Notes: generated from the sequence alone by a model not told the origin. A stretch of 64,000 bases of DNA from JANQJA01 sp040880285 (GCA_040880285.1 JBBDIT010000007.1:1-64000); one strand, 5' to 3'; numbered from the stretch's first letter, positions 33,722-43,925 are shown. A program made the numbers and translations.

Positions 33722-36598
33722 ATGTTGAAAAAGACTCCATTAGCGAGTGCTATCAGCTCCATCACTGTCGCATCCGCGATAGCCGCTGGAGGTGCTGCGC
33801 TACCCGCGTACGCGGCTGATGAAATGCTCGAGGAAGTCGTAGTTACCGGCTCGCGAATTCGCGATGCCAATATGATTTCCGCAAGCCCGATAACCACCAT
33901 CACAGACGAGGAATTCGATCTTGCGGGTACAACCCGGGTAGAAGACCTGCTGAATACTTTCCCACAGATCGCCCCGAGTTTTGACTCGTTTACGGTAAAC
34001 CCCACCACAGGTTTTGCGACCGCCGACCTTTATGGTCTTGGCACGCAACGAACCCTGGTGCTGGTGAACGGCCATCGCATGCAGGCTGGCGGTATTCGCA
34101 GCCAGGCACGTGACCTGAACCAGATCCCGGCGGCACTCGTCAAGCGGGTTGAAGTGTTGACCGGTGGTGCATCTGCGGTATACGGTTCCGATGCGGTCGC
34201 GGGGGTTGTCAACTTTATCCTTGACACCAACTTCGAAGGCGTCAGCTTCAGTGGTGGCTACTCCGGTTATTCGCACGAGAATGACAACGAGTATATCCAG
34301 GGTTTGATGGACACCAGCGGGTTTACGTATCCTACCGGTGGTTCCGGTTTCGGTGGTGAAGCCTATAACTTTGAACTGGCCCTGGGCGCACCGATCGCTG
34401 ACGGCGACGGGCACGCCATGGCGTATTTCACCTGGCGTGAAAATGACCCCTTGCTGCAGGGAGAGCGTGACTATTCGTCCTGTGCCCTGAGCGCGGCGGG
34501 TACTTCATGTGGTGGTTCATCCACGGCACCGGACCCGAACTTCTTCCTGGTATACTTTGATCCCAACGACTCAGCCGATAACTTCATCGGTTTCGCGAAC
34601 CAGGCCGATGATGGTAGCTGGTTACCTGGGGTAGGCCAGCTCTACAACTATGCACCGATCAACCACTTCCAGCGTCCTGACGAGCGATGGACCCTGGGTG
34701 GCGCGATTAGCCTCGAGATCTCGCCGCAGTTCCAGCCGTACCTTGAGACCATGGTGGCCAACACCAACACGCGTGTACAGATCGCGCAAAGTGGTACCTT
34801 CTTTGTGAACTTCTTTGAGTTCGCTGACGGTGACCCCTTGATTGGTTCCATGTTTGCAGACCTCGGCCTCGATCCCGCGGCTGACGTTGGCGTCTATATC
34901 GGCAAGCGTAACGTCGAAGGGGGTCCTCGTATCTCCGCTATCGAGAGCACGTCTTTCCGTGCGGTCGCTGGTGCAAGAGGTATGATCAACGACGACTGGG
35001 ATTATGATATCTCTTACGTCTTCGGTCGTAGTGCGTCTTCAGAAGCCAACATCAACGACTTCCTGGTGAGCCGTATTGAGGGTGCTGTGCTGGCTTGTGC
35101 TGATCCAGCCCTCGTGGGTACCGATGCCTGCTACAACGTCTTTACACCAAATGGCGTAACTGCCGGCGCTGCCGGGGCCTTAGGTGGCACGGGTATGCGT
35201 GATCACTCGTCCCAGCTGACTTCCGTCGGTGGTTATGTAACGGGTATTCTGCCGTTCACCGTGCCGTCTGCTAGCGAGCCAGTGTCACTGGTTGCCGGTG
35301 TCGAGTATCGTAAAGATGAATATGTTGTCGATACGGATGCGAATATGGAAGCCGGTAACTTTGCAGGTGCCGGTGGTCCACGTCTGCCGATTGCTGGTAG
35401 CTTCAGTGTCAACGAGATCTACTTCGAAGCAGGCGTACCCATCTACGATGGTGGTGATGTCTTGCAAACACTAAACCTGGACCTGGGTTATCGCTATTCG
35501 GACTATGATACGTCCGGTGGTGCCAGCACTTTCAAGATCGGCGCATCGGCGCAGGTAACCGATATGGTCCGGCTACGGGGCGGCTTTAACCGCGCCATTC
35601 GGGCTGCCAATGTCGGGGAATTGTTTGCAGACCAGCAGATCGCCCTGTGGAGTGGTGAAGATCCTTGTGCAGGCGCAGCGCCTACCTTTACCGCAGCACA
35701 GTGTGCCAATACCGGCGTGAGTGCTGCCCAGTACGGCACCATTGTTGCCAGCCCCGCGAACCAGTACAACCAGTTCATCGGTGGTAACACTGCGCTGGCT
35801 CCTGAGGAAGCAGATACGTTTACCCTGGGTTTTGTAGCGACACCACTCGATAGCTTGTCAGTGAGCGTTGACTACTATGACATCGAGATCACCGAGCGAG
35901 TCGGCACGATCGGTGCCAACACCATCCTGCGGTTCTGTGGCCAGACCGGCGATCCCTTCCTGTGTGACCGCGTCAAGCGTAATGCCAGCACTGGTGACCT
36001 CTGGCTAGGCTCCGATCCAGCCGTTTCTGGCCAGATTGAAAACCTGAATGCCAACTTCGGTGACCTGCACTTCCGTGGAGTTAACCTGAACGCGACATAC
36101 AATATGCCGTTGTTCGCCGGTAACTTGACGGCTAGCCTGGCTGGTACCTACGCCCTCGAGAACGAAATCGCGCCGCTGCCGGGTGTCAACCCTGCTGCGA
36201 CCTTTGATTGCGTCGGCGTGATCAACACCACCTGTAACTTCCCGCAGACTCCGGAATGGCGTCACACCGCACGCGTAACCTACGCCCAGGACCGCTTCTC
36301 CGGATCCCTGCGCTGGCGTTATGTAGGCGAGCTTGACTATGTCAACACGGACGGAACGATCGGTAGTACTGATCAGCTCCTGATCAATAACGGCCACAAG
36401 GTCAGCGCAGTCAACTATATTGACCTGACCGGTACCGTTGATGTGATGGAGAACGTCAATCTGATCGTCGGCATGAACAATGTCTTCGACCGGGAGCCGC
36501 CGATGGTTGGTGGAGGATTGATCCTCAACGCCAACTCCATTGGTGGTTACGATCAGTTGGGTCGTTATCTGCACGTCACATTTAACCTGAGATACTAA
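33722..36598 (+). CDS. TonB-dependent outer membrane receptor
   Basis: A 958-residue receptor with a signal peptide (1-32), a TonB-box-like EEVVVTGSRI at about 36-45, a plug domain (SPITTITDEEFDLAGTTRVE, then RVEVLTGGASAVYGSDAVAG) and a 22-strand-type barrel ending in LGRYLHVTFNLRY with the aromatic outer-membrane C terminus. It is of the large TonB-dependent class common in marine and Caulobacter-like bacteria, which import polymers, peptides or siderophores with TonB energy. The substrate is unknown; the nearby ECF sigma factor and Opp importer suggest regulated uptake. It is followed by a strong terminator. Confidence 0.93.
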   Translation: MLKKTPLASAISSITVASAIAAGGAALPAYAADEMLEEVVVTGSRIRDANMISASPITTITDEEFDLAGTTRVEDLLNTFPQIAPSFDSFTVNPTTGFATADLYGLGTQRTLVLVNGHRMQAGGIRSQARDLNQIPAALVKRVEVLTGGASAVYGSDAVAGVVNFILDTNFEGVSFSGGYSGYSHENDNEYIQGLMDTSGFTYPTGGSGFGGEAYNFELALGAPIADGDGHAMAYFTWRENDPLLQGERDYSSCALSAAGTSCGGSSTAPDPNFFLVYFDPNDSADNFIGFANQADDGSWLPGVGQLYNYAPINHFQRPDERWTLGGAISLEISPQFQPYLETMVANTNTRVQIAQSGTFFVNFFEFADGDPLIGSMFADLGLDPAADVGVYIGKRNVEGGPRISAIESTSFRAVAGARGMINDDWDYDISYVFGRSASSEANINDFLVSRIEGAVLACADPALVGTDACYNVFTPNGVTAGAAGALGGTGMRDHSSQLTSVGGYVTGILPFTVPSASEPVSLVAGVEYRKDEYVVDTDANMEAGNFAGAGGPRLPIAGSFSVNEIYFEAGVPIYDGGDVLQTLNLDLGYRYSDYDTSGGASTFKIGASAQVTDMVRLRGGFNRAIRAANVGELFADQQIALWSGEDPCAGAAPTFTAAQCANTGVSAAQYGTIVASPANQYNQFIGGNTALAPEEADTFTLGFVATPLDSLSVSVDYYDIEITERVGTIGANTILRFCGQTGDPFLCDRVKRNASTGDLWLGSDPAVSGQIENLNANFGDLHFRGVNLNATYNMPLFAGNLTASLAGTYALENEIAPLPGVNPAATFDCVGVINTTCNFPQTPEWRHTARVTYAQDRFSGSLRWRYVGELDYVNTDGTIGSTDQLLINNGHKVSAVNYIDLTGTVDVMENVNLIVGMNNVFDREPPMVGGGLILNANSIGGYDQLGRYLHVTFNLRY

Positions 36599-36624
36599 TC
36601 TCGAGTGAGTGTGAGGTAATACCG

Positions 36625-36653
36625 AACGGCGGGCTTGTCCCGCCGTTTTTTTT
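36625..36653 (+). terminator. Rho-independent terminator of the receptor gene
   Basis: Stem AACGGCGGG (36625-36633) with CCCGCCGTT (36639-36647), a 5-nt loop and a run of eight T. It lies 26 nt after the receptor stop and faces the convergent gene at 36667. Confidence 0.93.
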
Positions 36654-36666
36654 GCCTGGAATCCGG

Positions 36667-38532
36667 TCAGGTGGTGGGCAACATATCAAACGCGACCGTA
36701 ATGCGTGGTTCCACATCCTCGAACGGCACTGTGCCGTGCCACATATAGGATGGAAATAATGCGATGCGTCCTTCCGCCGGGCACAGTGTTCGCCTCGGTG
36801 GTAGCTCGAGTGCAAGTTCATCCGGTGGTTGACCAAATTTAATCCAGCCAGCCTGGCCATTGCCATCTTGCGACCCTGCAACCGACCCCGGTAACGAGAC
36901 ATAGAAGGCCGAGCTCATCCAGCCGTCTGAATGAATGTGATTGACATGCTTGCCGGCTGACCAGAGTTTCACTGACCAGGATCCGGTCATGCGGACACTC
37001 CTCGCCTTACGCCCAAGATAGGGATGAGTGTCATCCAGCGGCAGGCTGGCAATATGCTTTTCGATGGCACGGGTGAGCACCTGCTGTGCCGCACCAATGA
37101 CCGGATCCGGATGACCAAACAGGCGACCGGCGGTCTGGGAGCCACCGCGCAAGCTTTGCTCGATGGGTTCACGGCTCGCCTTGTGCAGCGGCTCAACCGC
37201 GCCTGTCAGCGCGGCCAGGAATTCGGACATCCCTTCGTAGCCATCTGGCGGCGCTACCTCTACCAGCGCCACTAACTTGTCATAATCCATGAGCCAATAT
37301 TCGCGCGGGTCGTCCAGCAGTCGCCAGGCGGTACCCAGATAAGCCCAGGCCTCCTGGTTGACAGGATCCAGCCTGGTCGCTTCCTCTGCCTTCAATGCCG
37401 CCACATCCCACTTCCCGGCCTTCAGCAGATGCCTGGTGTAGGCGTTCAGGAAAGACGGATCCTTTCGGCCAAAGGATTGGTAACTCTTTTCATACAGACG
37501 GCCTGCTTCATCGCTCCGGTCCAGCAGCTCCAGCGCGTTGGCTTCCAGCGCGCCAAGCAGGGGAAAATCCTGGTCTGCGCGAAGTTCGCGAATTTTCACC
37601 AGGCCTTTCTCAACGTTCTCGGCGCCACGCAACTCCAGCAAAAAGCCCACATAGGCCAGCTGCAAGGCGCCATTGTCAGGCTGGGCTGTGGCCGCCTCCT
37701 CAAGCAGGCCAACCGGCTCATCGTTCGGGGCAACAGACGGTCCATACTGCCAGAGCAGGTGAGCACGAGTGACATGACCAGGGGAATACCGGGGATAAGC
37801 ATTGATCAACTCACCCACGAGATTGTGCGCTTCTTCAATTTCGCCCAGATCAATCAGCACGCCACTTTCGGCGTCAATCAGTTCTGGCCCGGTAAACCCG
37901 GCCTTCCGTGCTGCTTCGAAACAGGTCTGTGCCTCCAGCGGCCGACCCAGGTGCCTTATCACAATCCCCAGGTTGACCCAGGCCCGGCTGTTATCCGGCG
38001 CCAGTTCCACTGTCCGGCGGAGCGCAATCTCTGCACCTTCAAGATCGCCACTTGCCCTCCGGCTATTGCCAAGCACATGCCAGGCATAACTCGAATCCGG
38101 CTGGATTTCGACTGCACGCTCCAGTGCAGCCAAGGCTTGCGCGGTGCGGCCGGATTCCATCGCGACCATACCGAGGTGGACCCAGCTTTGCAGCAGATTC
38201 GGATCGAGTTCCACAGATTTTCGATAATGACGTAGCGACTCATCATGGCGTCCCATTGCACGCAACAGGCTGGCAAAATTTCCATGCAGATGAGGATCGC
38301 GCTGCGAGATTTTGAGCGCACGCTTGAATGCTTTTTCTGCCTTCGAATGGTTACCGAGCCTGGCCTGGCAAAGCGCCACCAGATGCTGGACATCGACGGC
38401 GCCAGGCACCTCCTTTGCCAGCTTGCGCGACACTTCCAACGCAGTCGCTGTATCACCCTTCTGGAACAGCTGAAACCCTTGCGCCAGTCGGGCGGACTGT
38501 ACCTTGGTTAATGGCTGCGACGGGCGTGCCAA
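36667..38532 (-). CDS. TPR protein with a C-terminal 2-oxoglutarate/Fe(II) oxygenase domain
   Basis: A 621-residue protein. Residues 1-430 are tetratricopeptide repeats (for example HLHGNFASLLRAMGRHDESL and AWVNLGIVIRHLGRPLEAQT). The C-terminal 200 residues resemble putative 2OG-Fe(II) oxygenases, with iron ligands H534-x-D536 and H599 and a 2-oxoglutarate Arg at 610. It probably hydroxylates a protein or peptide bound by the repeats (inference). No signal peptide is seen, so it is cytoplasmic. The start is TTG 38532: an in-frame stop lies 24 nt upstream and no ATG or GTG lies between, with GAGAAA as a weak ribosome binding site. Confidence 0.85.
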   Translation of the reverse strand: MARPSQPLTKVQSARLAQGFQLFQKGDTATALEVSRKLAKEVPGAVDVQHLVALCQARLGNHSKAEKAFKRALKISQRDPHLHGNFASLLRAMGRHDESLRHYRKSVELDPNLLQSWVHLGMVAMESGRTAQALAALERAVEIQPDSSYAWHVLGNSRRASGDLEGAEIALRRTVELAPDNSRAWVNLGIVIRHLGRPLEAQTCFEAARKAGFTGPELIDAESGVLIDLGEIEEAHNLVGELINAYPRYSPGHVTRAHLLWQYGPSVAPNDEPVGLLEEAATAQPDNGALQLAYVGFLLELRGAENVEKGLVKIRELRADQDFPLLGALEANALELLDRSDEAGRLYEKSYQSFGRKDPSFLNAYTRHLLKAGKWDVAALKAEEATRLDPVNQEAWAYLGTAWRLLDDPREYWLMDYDKLVALVEVAPPDGYEGMSEFLAALTGAVEPLHKASREPIEQSLRGGSQTAGRLFGHPDPVIGAAQQVLTRAIEKHIASLPLDDTHPYLGRKARSVRMTGSWSVKLWSAGKHVNHIHSDGWMSSAFYVSLPGSVAGSQDGNGQAGWIKFGQPPDELALELPPRRTLCPAEGRIALFPSYMWHGTVPFEDVEPRITVAFDMLPTT

Positions 38533-38606
38533 TACGTTTTCTCTATCACTCGATCAAATAGTCCTGGGTATTAGTACCCGGATATTAGTACCTGGGTATC
38601 GCCAGA

Positions 38607-38915
38607 TTATTCGGAAAGGACCGGGATATTCATCCGCTGGATTTCATTGACGGTCTCTTTACTGGCCTCACTGATGATGCGCCACTGCTCTTTGGTCTTG
38701 CACACCCTGCGCTTTGGCAGTCGCGTGCCGATCATCGGCTCACTGGTGCAGTAAACGGTCTTCTCATCCTTTTTGTCGACTGATGTTGCGTTCGCCAACA
38801 CTTCCTCAGCCATCTTCTTTTCTTTGTCTGCAGCCGCATTAGCGGCTGATTGGTTATCGGTCGTACTGCACGCGGCCAACAAAACCAGCGTGACGAGAAC
38901 AGGCAATATTTTCAT
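38607..38915 (-). CDS. Small lipoprotein
   Basis: A 102-residue protein with a lipoprotein signal peptide (MKILPVLVTLVLLAAC), Cys16 being the lipid-attachment residue. An Ala/Lys-rich helix follows, then a compact C-terminal part with YCTSEPMIGTRLPKRRVCKT, two Cys that could form a disulphide. The residue after the lipidated Cys is Ser, predicting outer-membrane sorting. Function unknown. ATG 38915 has GGAG upstream; the upstream open frame is not coding. It is divergent from the sulfotransferase gene. Confidence 0.78.
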   Translation of the reverse strand: MKILPVLVTLVLLAACSTTDNQSAANAAADKEKKMAEEVLANATSVDKKDEKTVYCTSEPMIGTRLPKRRVCKTKEQWRIISEASKETVNEIQRMNIPVLSE

Positions 38916-39173
38916 AGAGTCTCCGGATTCCGTTAAAACTCGACGGGGGTACCACTCTGGAACCCAACACGAGGATGTGCAAAGGGTCAATCCAACAAAC
39001 CGCAATTTTGGCATGAATGCACCACGTGAACAAGGCAGGACGGGGCCCGGTAGTCGCATCAAAGCCAACTGCCAGCTCTTCACACGAGCGTCAGTCTGTT
39101 TGAAGCGGGTCAGGAACTTGTCTGGTTAATCAATGCACCCTATCATGCCGCTACCCAACTTAAGGACAGTTAT

Positions 39174-40814
39174 GTGGCTACCCCCACCGTATACGAACAA
39201 GCCGATACAGCCTTTAAAAACAAACAATTCGAGACCGCCAGGAAATTGCTGGAACAAGCGCTGGAGCAACAACCAAAAGACGAGACCGCGTTGATTGCGC
39301 TGGCCAGGACCTGCGCGGCCGCTCGCGATACGGACGCCACCATCGGGTATCTGCAACGACTGATCCAGGTCTCCAGCCAGCCACTGACTTTTATCGATGA
39401 ACTGGCAAAGTATTGTCAGGCAATGGGACGAATCGATGAGGCGCTTACCCAATATGAAACATTTTTGGCCCGACACCCGGATTCGGTGATCGCCACCTAC
39501 AACTATGCCTACTTTTTGTCCTATGGCCAGCGCTACGAAGAGTCGCTAAGGGCGTACCAGCAAGCGCTGGATCTTGGCATCGAACGCCCAGAGGAGGCAC
39601 ACCTTAATATGGCGAACATTTATTCCAGGCACCTCCGTGACGATGCCAGGGCACAACAACACCTGGAGCAGGCGATCATCCTGAAACCTGGCTACGCCGG
39701 CGCCCACTATAATCTCGGTCATCTGGCGGAGCAGCGCGGGAAAAGAGAAGAAGCACAAAAACACTTCCAGCGCTGTCTTGAACTCAACCCCAGGGACTCT
39801 TCGGCGATGGCACGACTTGCCGATGCCTGTGATTTCGCGCAAGGCAATGATGAACTGCTCAAGCGGGTCAGGCGAGTCGCAAAGTCCAGCGCAGACCCGG
39901 ACATACATTTCGCAATGGGGCGGGCACTGGAACAGCGGGGCCAGCACAAGGATGCGCTTGATCATCTCCAGTATGCCAATGAATTGGATCGGGGGAACTG
40001 GCCTCCTTACGATAAGGACACAACCAAACGTCTGTTTGACCAGATTATCAAAGCGTTCGACTCAGATTGGATAACGGAGCACGCAAGCGAATCCGGACTT
40101 GCGCCGGTTTTTATCTGTGGCATGTTCCGATCCGGGTCGACACTGGTTGAACAGATTCTGGCGGCCCACAAGGCATTTGTTCCTGCAGGAGAACGCGAAT
40201 TTTTCCATCGCCTGGTGGCAAGGCAGTTTCCACACTACCCTTATGGCGTCCATGCCCTCGACCGGGACTCGCTGCCAAATTGGGCGACGCAGTATGAAAA
40301 TGAGTCTCGCCGTGTATTCGGCGATGATATCGAAGGCTTGCGTATTACTGATAAAAGGCCGGATAACTTCCTGTACCTGGGCCTGATCAAGGCCATGTTT
40401 CCGAAAACGAAAATCATTGTCACACGCCGGGACTGGCGTGATGTTGCCTGGTCGATATATGCCACCCGTCTCGGTCGTAATCAGAACTATGCCACTGTAC
40501 TTGCTGATACCAGGCACTATATCGAACAGCACGATCGCCTGATCGCTCACTGGGAGCGGCTTCTGGGCGATGACCTGCACACCGTCCGCTATGAACAGTT
40601 GATTGCGGAACCGGAACTCACTATAGGTGCCATGCTTGCGTTTCTGGGCGAAGCCTTTGATGAGAATTGCTTACGGTTCAATGAACTGGAAAATACGGTC
40701 CGTACCGCCAGCGTGTGGCAGGTGCGCCAACCCCTGTATTCGACCTCGGTCGGGCGCTGGCGACCATTCGAGCAACTGGTCCCTGAGGTCTTCGGTGACG
40801 ACACGGGAGACTGA
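39174..40814 (+). CDS. TPR-sulfotransferase
   Basis: A 546-residue protein with tetratricopeptide repeats (about 1-275) and a C-terminal sulfotransferase domain. The PAPS 5'-phosphosulfate loop is GMFRSGSTLVEQIL at 316-329, and TRRDWRDVAWSIY near residue 418 matches the 3'-phosphate-binding region. It would transfer sulfate to a carbohydrate, peptide or protein; the acceptor is unknown. GTG 39174 has AAGGA upstream. TPR-sulfotransferases often sit near TonB-dependent receptors in marine gammaproteobacteria (recollection). A secreted protein gene follows after 4 nt. Confidence 0.87.
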   Translation: MATPTVYEQADTAFKNKQFETARKLLEQALEQQPKDETALIALARTCAAARDTDATIGYLQRLIQVSSQPLTFIDELAKYCQAMGRIDEALTQYETFLARHPDSVIATYNYAYFLSYGQRYEESLRAYQQALDLGIERPEEAHLNMANIYSRHLRDDARAQQHLEQAIILKPGYAGAHYNLGHLAEQRGKREEAQKHFQRCLELNPRDSSAMARLADACDFAQGNDELLKRVRRVAKSSADPDIHFAMGRALEQRGQHKDALDHLQYANELDRGNWPPYDKDTTKRLFDQIIKAFDSDWITEHASESGLAPVFICGMFRSGSTLVEQILAAHKAFVPAGEREFFHRLVARQFPHYPYGVHALDRDSLPNWATQYENESRRVFGDDIEGLRITDKRPDNFLYLGLIKAMFPKTKIIVTRRDWRDVAWSIYATRLGRNQNYATVLADTRHYIEQHDRLIAHWERLLGDDLHTVRYEQLIAEPELTIGAMLAFLGEAFDENCLRFNELENTVRTASVWQVRQPLYSTSVGRWRPFEQLVPEVFGDDTGD

Positions 40815-40818
40815 GCAA

Positions 40819-41304
40819 ATGGCTGACCTTGCAACCCTGAAAACCTGTCCTAAAAACGTGGTTATGCTTTTCACGCTCTCCATATTACTGATAACAGCAA
40901 CCGTGGGGGCTAGCGATTCAAGTCCACCGATTGAAACCCTGATGACCGGAGAAGAGCGAAAAGCCACCGGAATCGCGAAGCTGACCGAGGAAGAACGTCG
41001 GGCGTTGAATGCGTGGCTCGCCAGAGAGGAGAATACACGTGCGACAAAACCGGTCGGCCCGCCCGCCTATCAGACAAAGCGGCCGGACAAGGTTCATGCC
41101 CTGGTGGTCCCTGAATTCGATGGATGGTCCGGCAACACGGTTTTTGCGCTGGACAATGGTGAGGTGTGGCAACAGCGGCTACCGGGCCGTTTCACGTACC
41201 AAGGTAACGATGCGAAGGTTATTATCAAAAGAAATTTATTCGGATTTTACGCGCTCGAACACGTGGCATCCGGCGAATCCATCGGCGTCACGCAAGTACG
41301 ATAA
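40819..41304 (+). CDS. Small secreted protein of unknown function
   Basis: A 161-residue protein with a signal peptide (about 1-31, hydrophobic core MLFTLSILLITATVGA). Mature N-terminal half is charged and helical (KLTEEERRALNAWLAREE); the C-terminal half is beta-rich with FDGWSGNTVFALDNGEVWQQ and IKRNLFGFYAL, a pattern I recall in secreted hypothetical proteins of marine gammaproteobacteria. It follows the sulfotransferase by 4 nt and precedes the Opp genes by 76 nt. No function can be assigned. Confidence 0.75.
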   Translation: MADLATLKTCPKNVVMLFTLSILLITATVGASDSSPPIETLMTGEERKATGIAKLTEEERRALNAWLAREENTRATKPVGPPAYQTKRPDKVHALVVPEFDGWSGNTVFALDNGEVWQQRLPGRFTYQGNDAKVIIKRNLFGFYALEHVASGESIGVTQVR

Positions 41305-41380
41305 ACGCAGCGATTCAGTCCATCCCGGCTTTTTCGCCATGGTACAATTCCGTTACGCTTTTGGACTCAAGCAGAAAATT

Positions 41381-42985
41381 ATGAAAAGAATTCTGGCAGC
41401 TGTATGGCTGCTTGCTGGCATTTTTTGCCACCCATCCGCCTATGGGGACGCGGTCGACTTCGATAACCAGACCATCACCATCGCCCTTGCCCAGGAACCA
41501 CCACAACTCAATAGTATGAAGGCCACAGACCAGGTCAGTATCCTGGTTCTAAATCACGTCATGGAAGGGCTGGTCCGATATGACCGTCGCGGCAATATTG
41601 TCCCCGGTGTGGCTGAACGCTGGGAATTGACGGACGAAAGCGCAACTTTCTGGCTCCGCAAGGATGCACTCTGGAGTGACGGCGTTGCCGTGACTGCCCA
41701 CGACTTTATCTTTGCCTGGCGCAATGCCCTGGACCCGGCCACCGCGTCGGAATATGCCTTTATTTTGTACCCCGTCAAGAACGCGGAGGCCATCAACAAG
41801 GGAGAATTGGACAAGCGCCAACTGGGGGTCACTGCAGTTGACGACTATACGCTCACGGTTGAACTGGAACGGCCCACTGGCTATTTCATCAAGTTAGGGG
41901 CTTTTACCACCTACTTTCCAGTCCGCCAGGACTTCTTCGAATCCCGCGGTGACGGCTACGCCGCCGAATATGATGACCTGCTCTATAACGGCCCATTCAA
42001 GATGACGCAATGGACCCACAGTGCCTCACTTAAGATGGAAAAAAACCAACACTATTGGGATAAGGACAGCATCACCCTGACTGCCATCAACGCCAATTAC
42101 ATCACCGCAGACACGCGCTCCCGGCTCAACCTGTTCGTCGACGACAAGATTACGTTTACTCGACTCGATGGCGAAACCTACAAGGATGCACTCAGGCATC
42201 GTTTCCGTATCCGCAGTTTCACAACCGGCTCGGCATTTTTTCTCGAATATAATCACCGGGAAGGTCGTGTCACCCGAAATCTTCACCTTCGGAAAGCCAT
42301 TCAATACGCGTTCGATCCCGCTGAATTTGTCAACAAGGTGCTGGCCACACCTGGTAACTTGCCGGGCATCAGCCTGTTCCCTGTTTGGCTAAATGGTGTC
42401 AACGGAAAGTTCCGGGATGAATACCCGGCGCCGACCGTTGAACCTGATCTCGACAAAGCCAAAGAGCATCTGGCCCTGGCTCGTGAAGAGTTGGGCGTTG
42501 CAAAAATCCCACCGCTGGTCCTGCTGGTCAGCGATAGTCCGACTGCCGCCAAACAAGCGGAGTACCTGCAAGGCTTACTCAAGGCCAGGCTCGGTCTGGA
42601 CATCAAAATTGATATCCAGACGTTCAAGCAGCGCCTTGCAAAAATGACTTCCGGCGATTTCGATATTGTCGGCGCTGGCTGGGGCCCTGACTATGATGAC
42701 ATTATGACCTTTGGTGACCTGTTTGCTTCCTGGAATCTCAACAATCGCGGGCGCTATAGCAATCCTGAATACGACCAGTGGGTTCGCGTCGCCATGAACA
42801 GCTCCGATCCAAAAACACGAATGGATGCAATGGCGCAACTGCAACAGATCCTGCATGATGATGCGGTCATCCTGCCCCAGTATGAGCAGGGCGTGATTTA
42901 CCTGCTGCACGACAAGCTGCGTGGTGTTGTTCGACGAGTGGTCGGCGCGGATCCTGATTTCACCTACGCGAGAGTGATCAAGTAA
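41381..42985 (+). CDS. oppA: Oligopeptide ABC transporter substrate-binding protein
   Basis: A 534-residue periplasmic binding protein of the SBP_bac_5 (OppA/DppA) family, with signal peptide (1-22) and the family stretch GNIVPGVAERWELTDESATF. C-terminal motifs GWGPDYDDIMTF and ILHDDAVILPQYEQG are OppA-like, as in oligopeptide rather than nickel binders. ATG 41381 is the only start giving a signal peptide. It is first in oppABCDF, with 7 nt to oppB. Peptide length and sequence preference are unknown. Confidence 0.92.
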   Translation: MKRILAAVWLLAGIFCHPSAYGDAVDFDNQTITIALAQEPPQLNSMKATDQVSILVLNHVMEGLVRYDRRGNIVPGVAERWELTDESATFWLRKDALWSDGVAVTAHDFIFAWRNALDPATASEYAFILYPVKNAEAINKGELDKRQLGVTAVDDYTLTVELERPTGYFIKLGAFTTYFPVRQDFFESRGDGYAAEYDDLLYNGPFKMTQWTHSASLKMEKNQHYWDKDSITLTAINANYITADTRSRLNLFVDDKITFTRLDGETYKDALRHRFRIRSFTTGSAFFLEYNHREGRVTRNLHLRKAIQYAFDPAEFVNKVLATPGNLPGISLFPVWLNGVNGKFRDEYPAPTVEPDLDKAKEHLALAREELGVAKIPPLVLLVSDSPTAAKQAEYLQGLLKARLGLDIKIDIQTFKQRLAKMTSGDFDIVGAGWGPDYDDIMTFGDLFASWNLNNRGRYSNPEYDQWVRVAMNSSDPKTRMDAMAQLQQILHDDAVILPQYEQGVIYLLHDKLRGVVRRVVGADPDFTYARVIK

Positions 42986-42992
42986 TACCGTT

Positions 42993-43925
42993 GTGCTGAA
43001 CTATACCTTCAAGCGACTATTCCAGGGCGTAATTACCGTCTGGTTTATTGCAACTGCCACTTTTATCGCCATGCACAATGTCCCTGGCGATCCTCTTATG
43101 AATGACAAGGCGGTCTCGGCAGAGATTCGCAGAAACCTGGAACGAAAATACGGTCTCGACAAACCCGTTCATGAACAATATTTCATCTTCCTCGGGAATA
43201 TGCTCAAGGGCGATTTCGGTATCTCTTTCACGCAGCAGAACCGCAAGGTCAATGACATCATCCGTGACCACTTCCCAGTGTCCGCTACACTCGGCGTTCT
43301 GGCAGTTGTGTTCGCCACAATCGGTGGGGTCCTCTGGGGCGCACTGACCGCGCTGTACCGTAACCGGTTGCCCGACATCATCATTATGTTCCTGGTCATC
43401 CTGGGGATTTCCGTACCAAGTTTTGTATTTGCCGCGCTTGGGCAGTTATTGTTGGTTAACATCAACAGTTGGACCGGCCAATCCATACTGCCGGTCGCCG
43501 GCTGGGGCACCTTTGGCCACATGTTAATGCCGGCGCTGGTGCTCGGGCTAGGTACCATGGCGCTGCTTACCCGGCTAATGCGATCATCGATGCTGGAGGT
43601 AGTCAACGAGGACTACATCAAGACCGCCAGGGCCAAGGGCCTGTCCCCGACACGGATCTTTTTCAGGCATCAGTTACGTAATGCCATCCTGCCGGTAATT
43701 ACCGTACTGGGTCCCCAGATCGCAGCCATAACCACTGGCGGCTTTGTGGTTGAACTGGTATTTGCCATTCCGGGCCTTGGACGATATTTCGTGCAGGCAG
43801 TCCAACAACTCGACTACACCGTGATCATGGGTACGACGGTATTCTACGGTGCGTTTCTCGTTTTGATGGTCATCATCGTAGATATCCTCTACGGCCTGGT
43901 TGATCCACGCGTCCGGTTGCAGTAG
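42993..43925 (+). CDS. oppB: Oligopeptide ABC transporter permease OppB
   Basis: A 310-residue inner-membrane permease with six hydrophobic segments and the EAA-like cytoplasmic loop (EDYIKTARAKGLSPTRIFFR). It opens with LNYTFKRLFQGVITVWFI, the usual OppB/DppB start, and has HNVPGDPL in the first periplasmic loop. GTG 42993 is the start. It pairs with OppC to form the channel. Confidence 0.95.
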   Translation: MLNYTFKRLFQGVITVWFIATATFIAMHNVPGDPLMNDKAVSAEIRRNLERKYGLDKPVHEQYFIFLGNMLKGDFGISFTQQNRKVNDIIRDHFPVSATLGVLAVVFATIGGVLWGALTALYRNRLPDIIIMFLVILGISVPSFVFAALGQLLLVNINSWTGQSILPVAGWGTFGHMLMPALVLGLGTMALLTRLMRSSMLEVVNEDYIKTARAKGLSPTRIFFRHQLRNAILPVITVLGPQIAAITTGGFVVELVFAIPGLGRYFVQAVQQLDYTVIMGTTVFYGAFLVLMVIIVDILYGLVDPRVRLQ

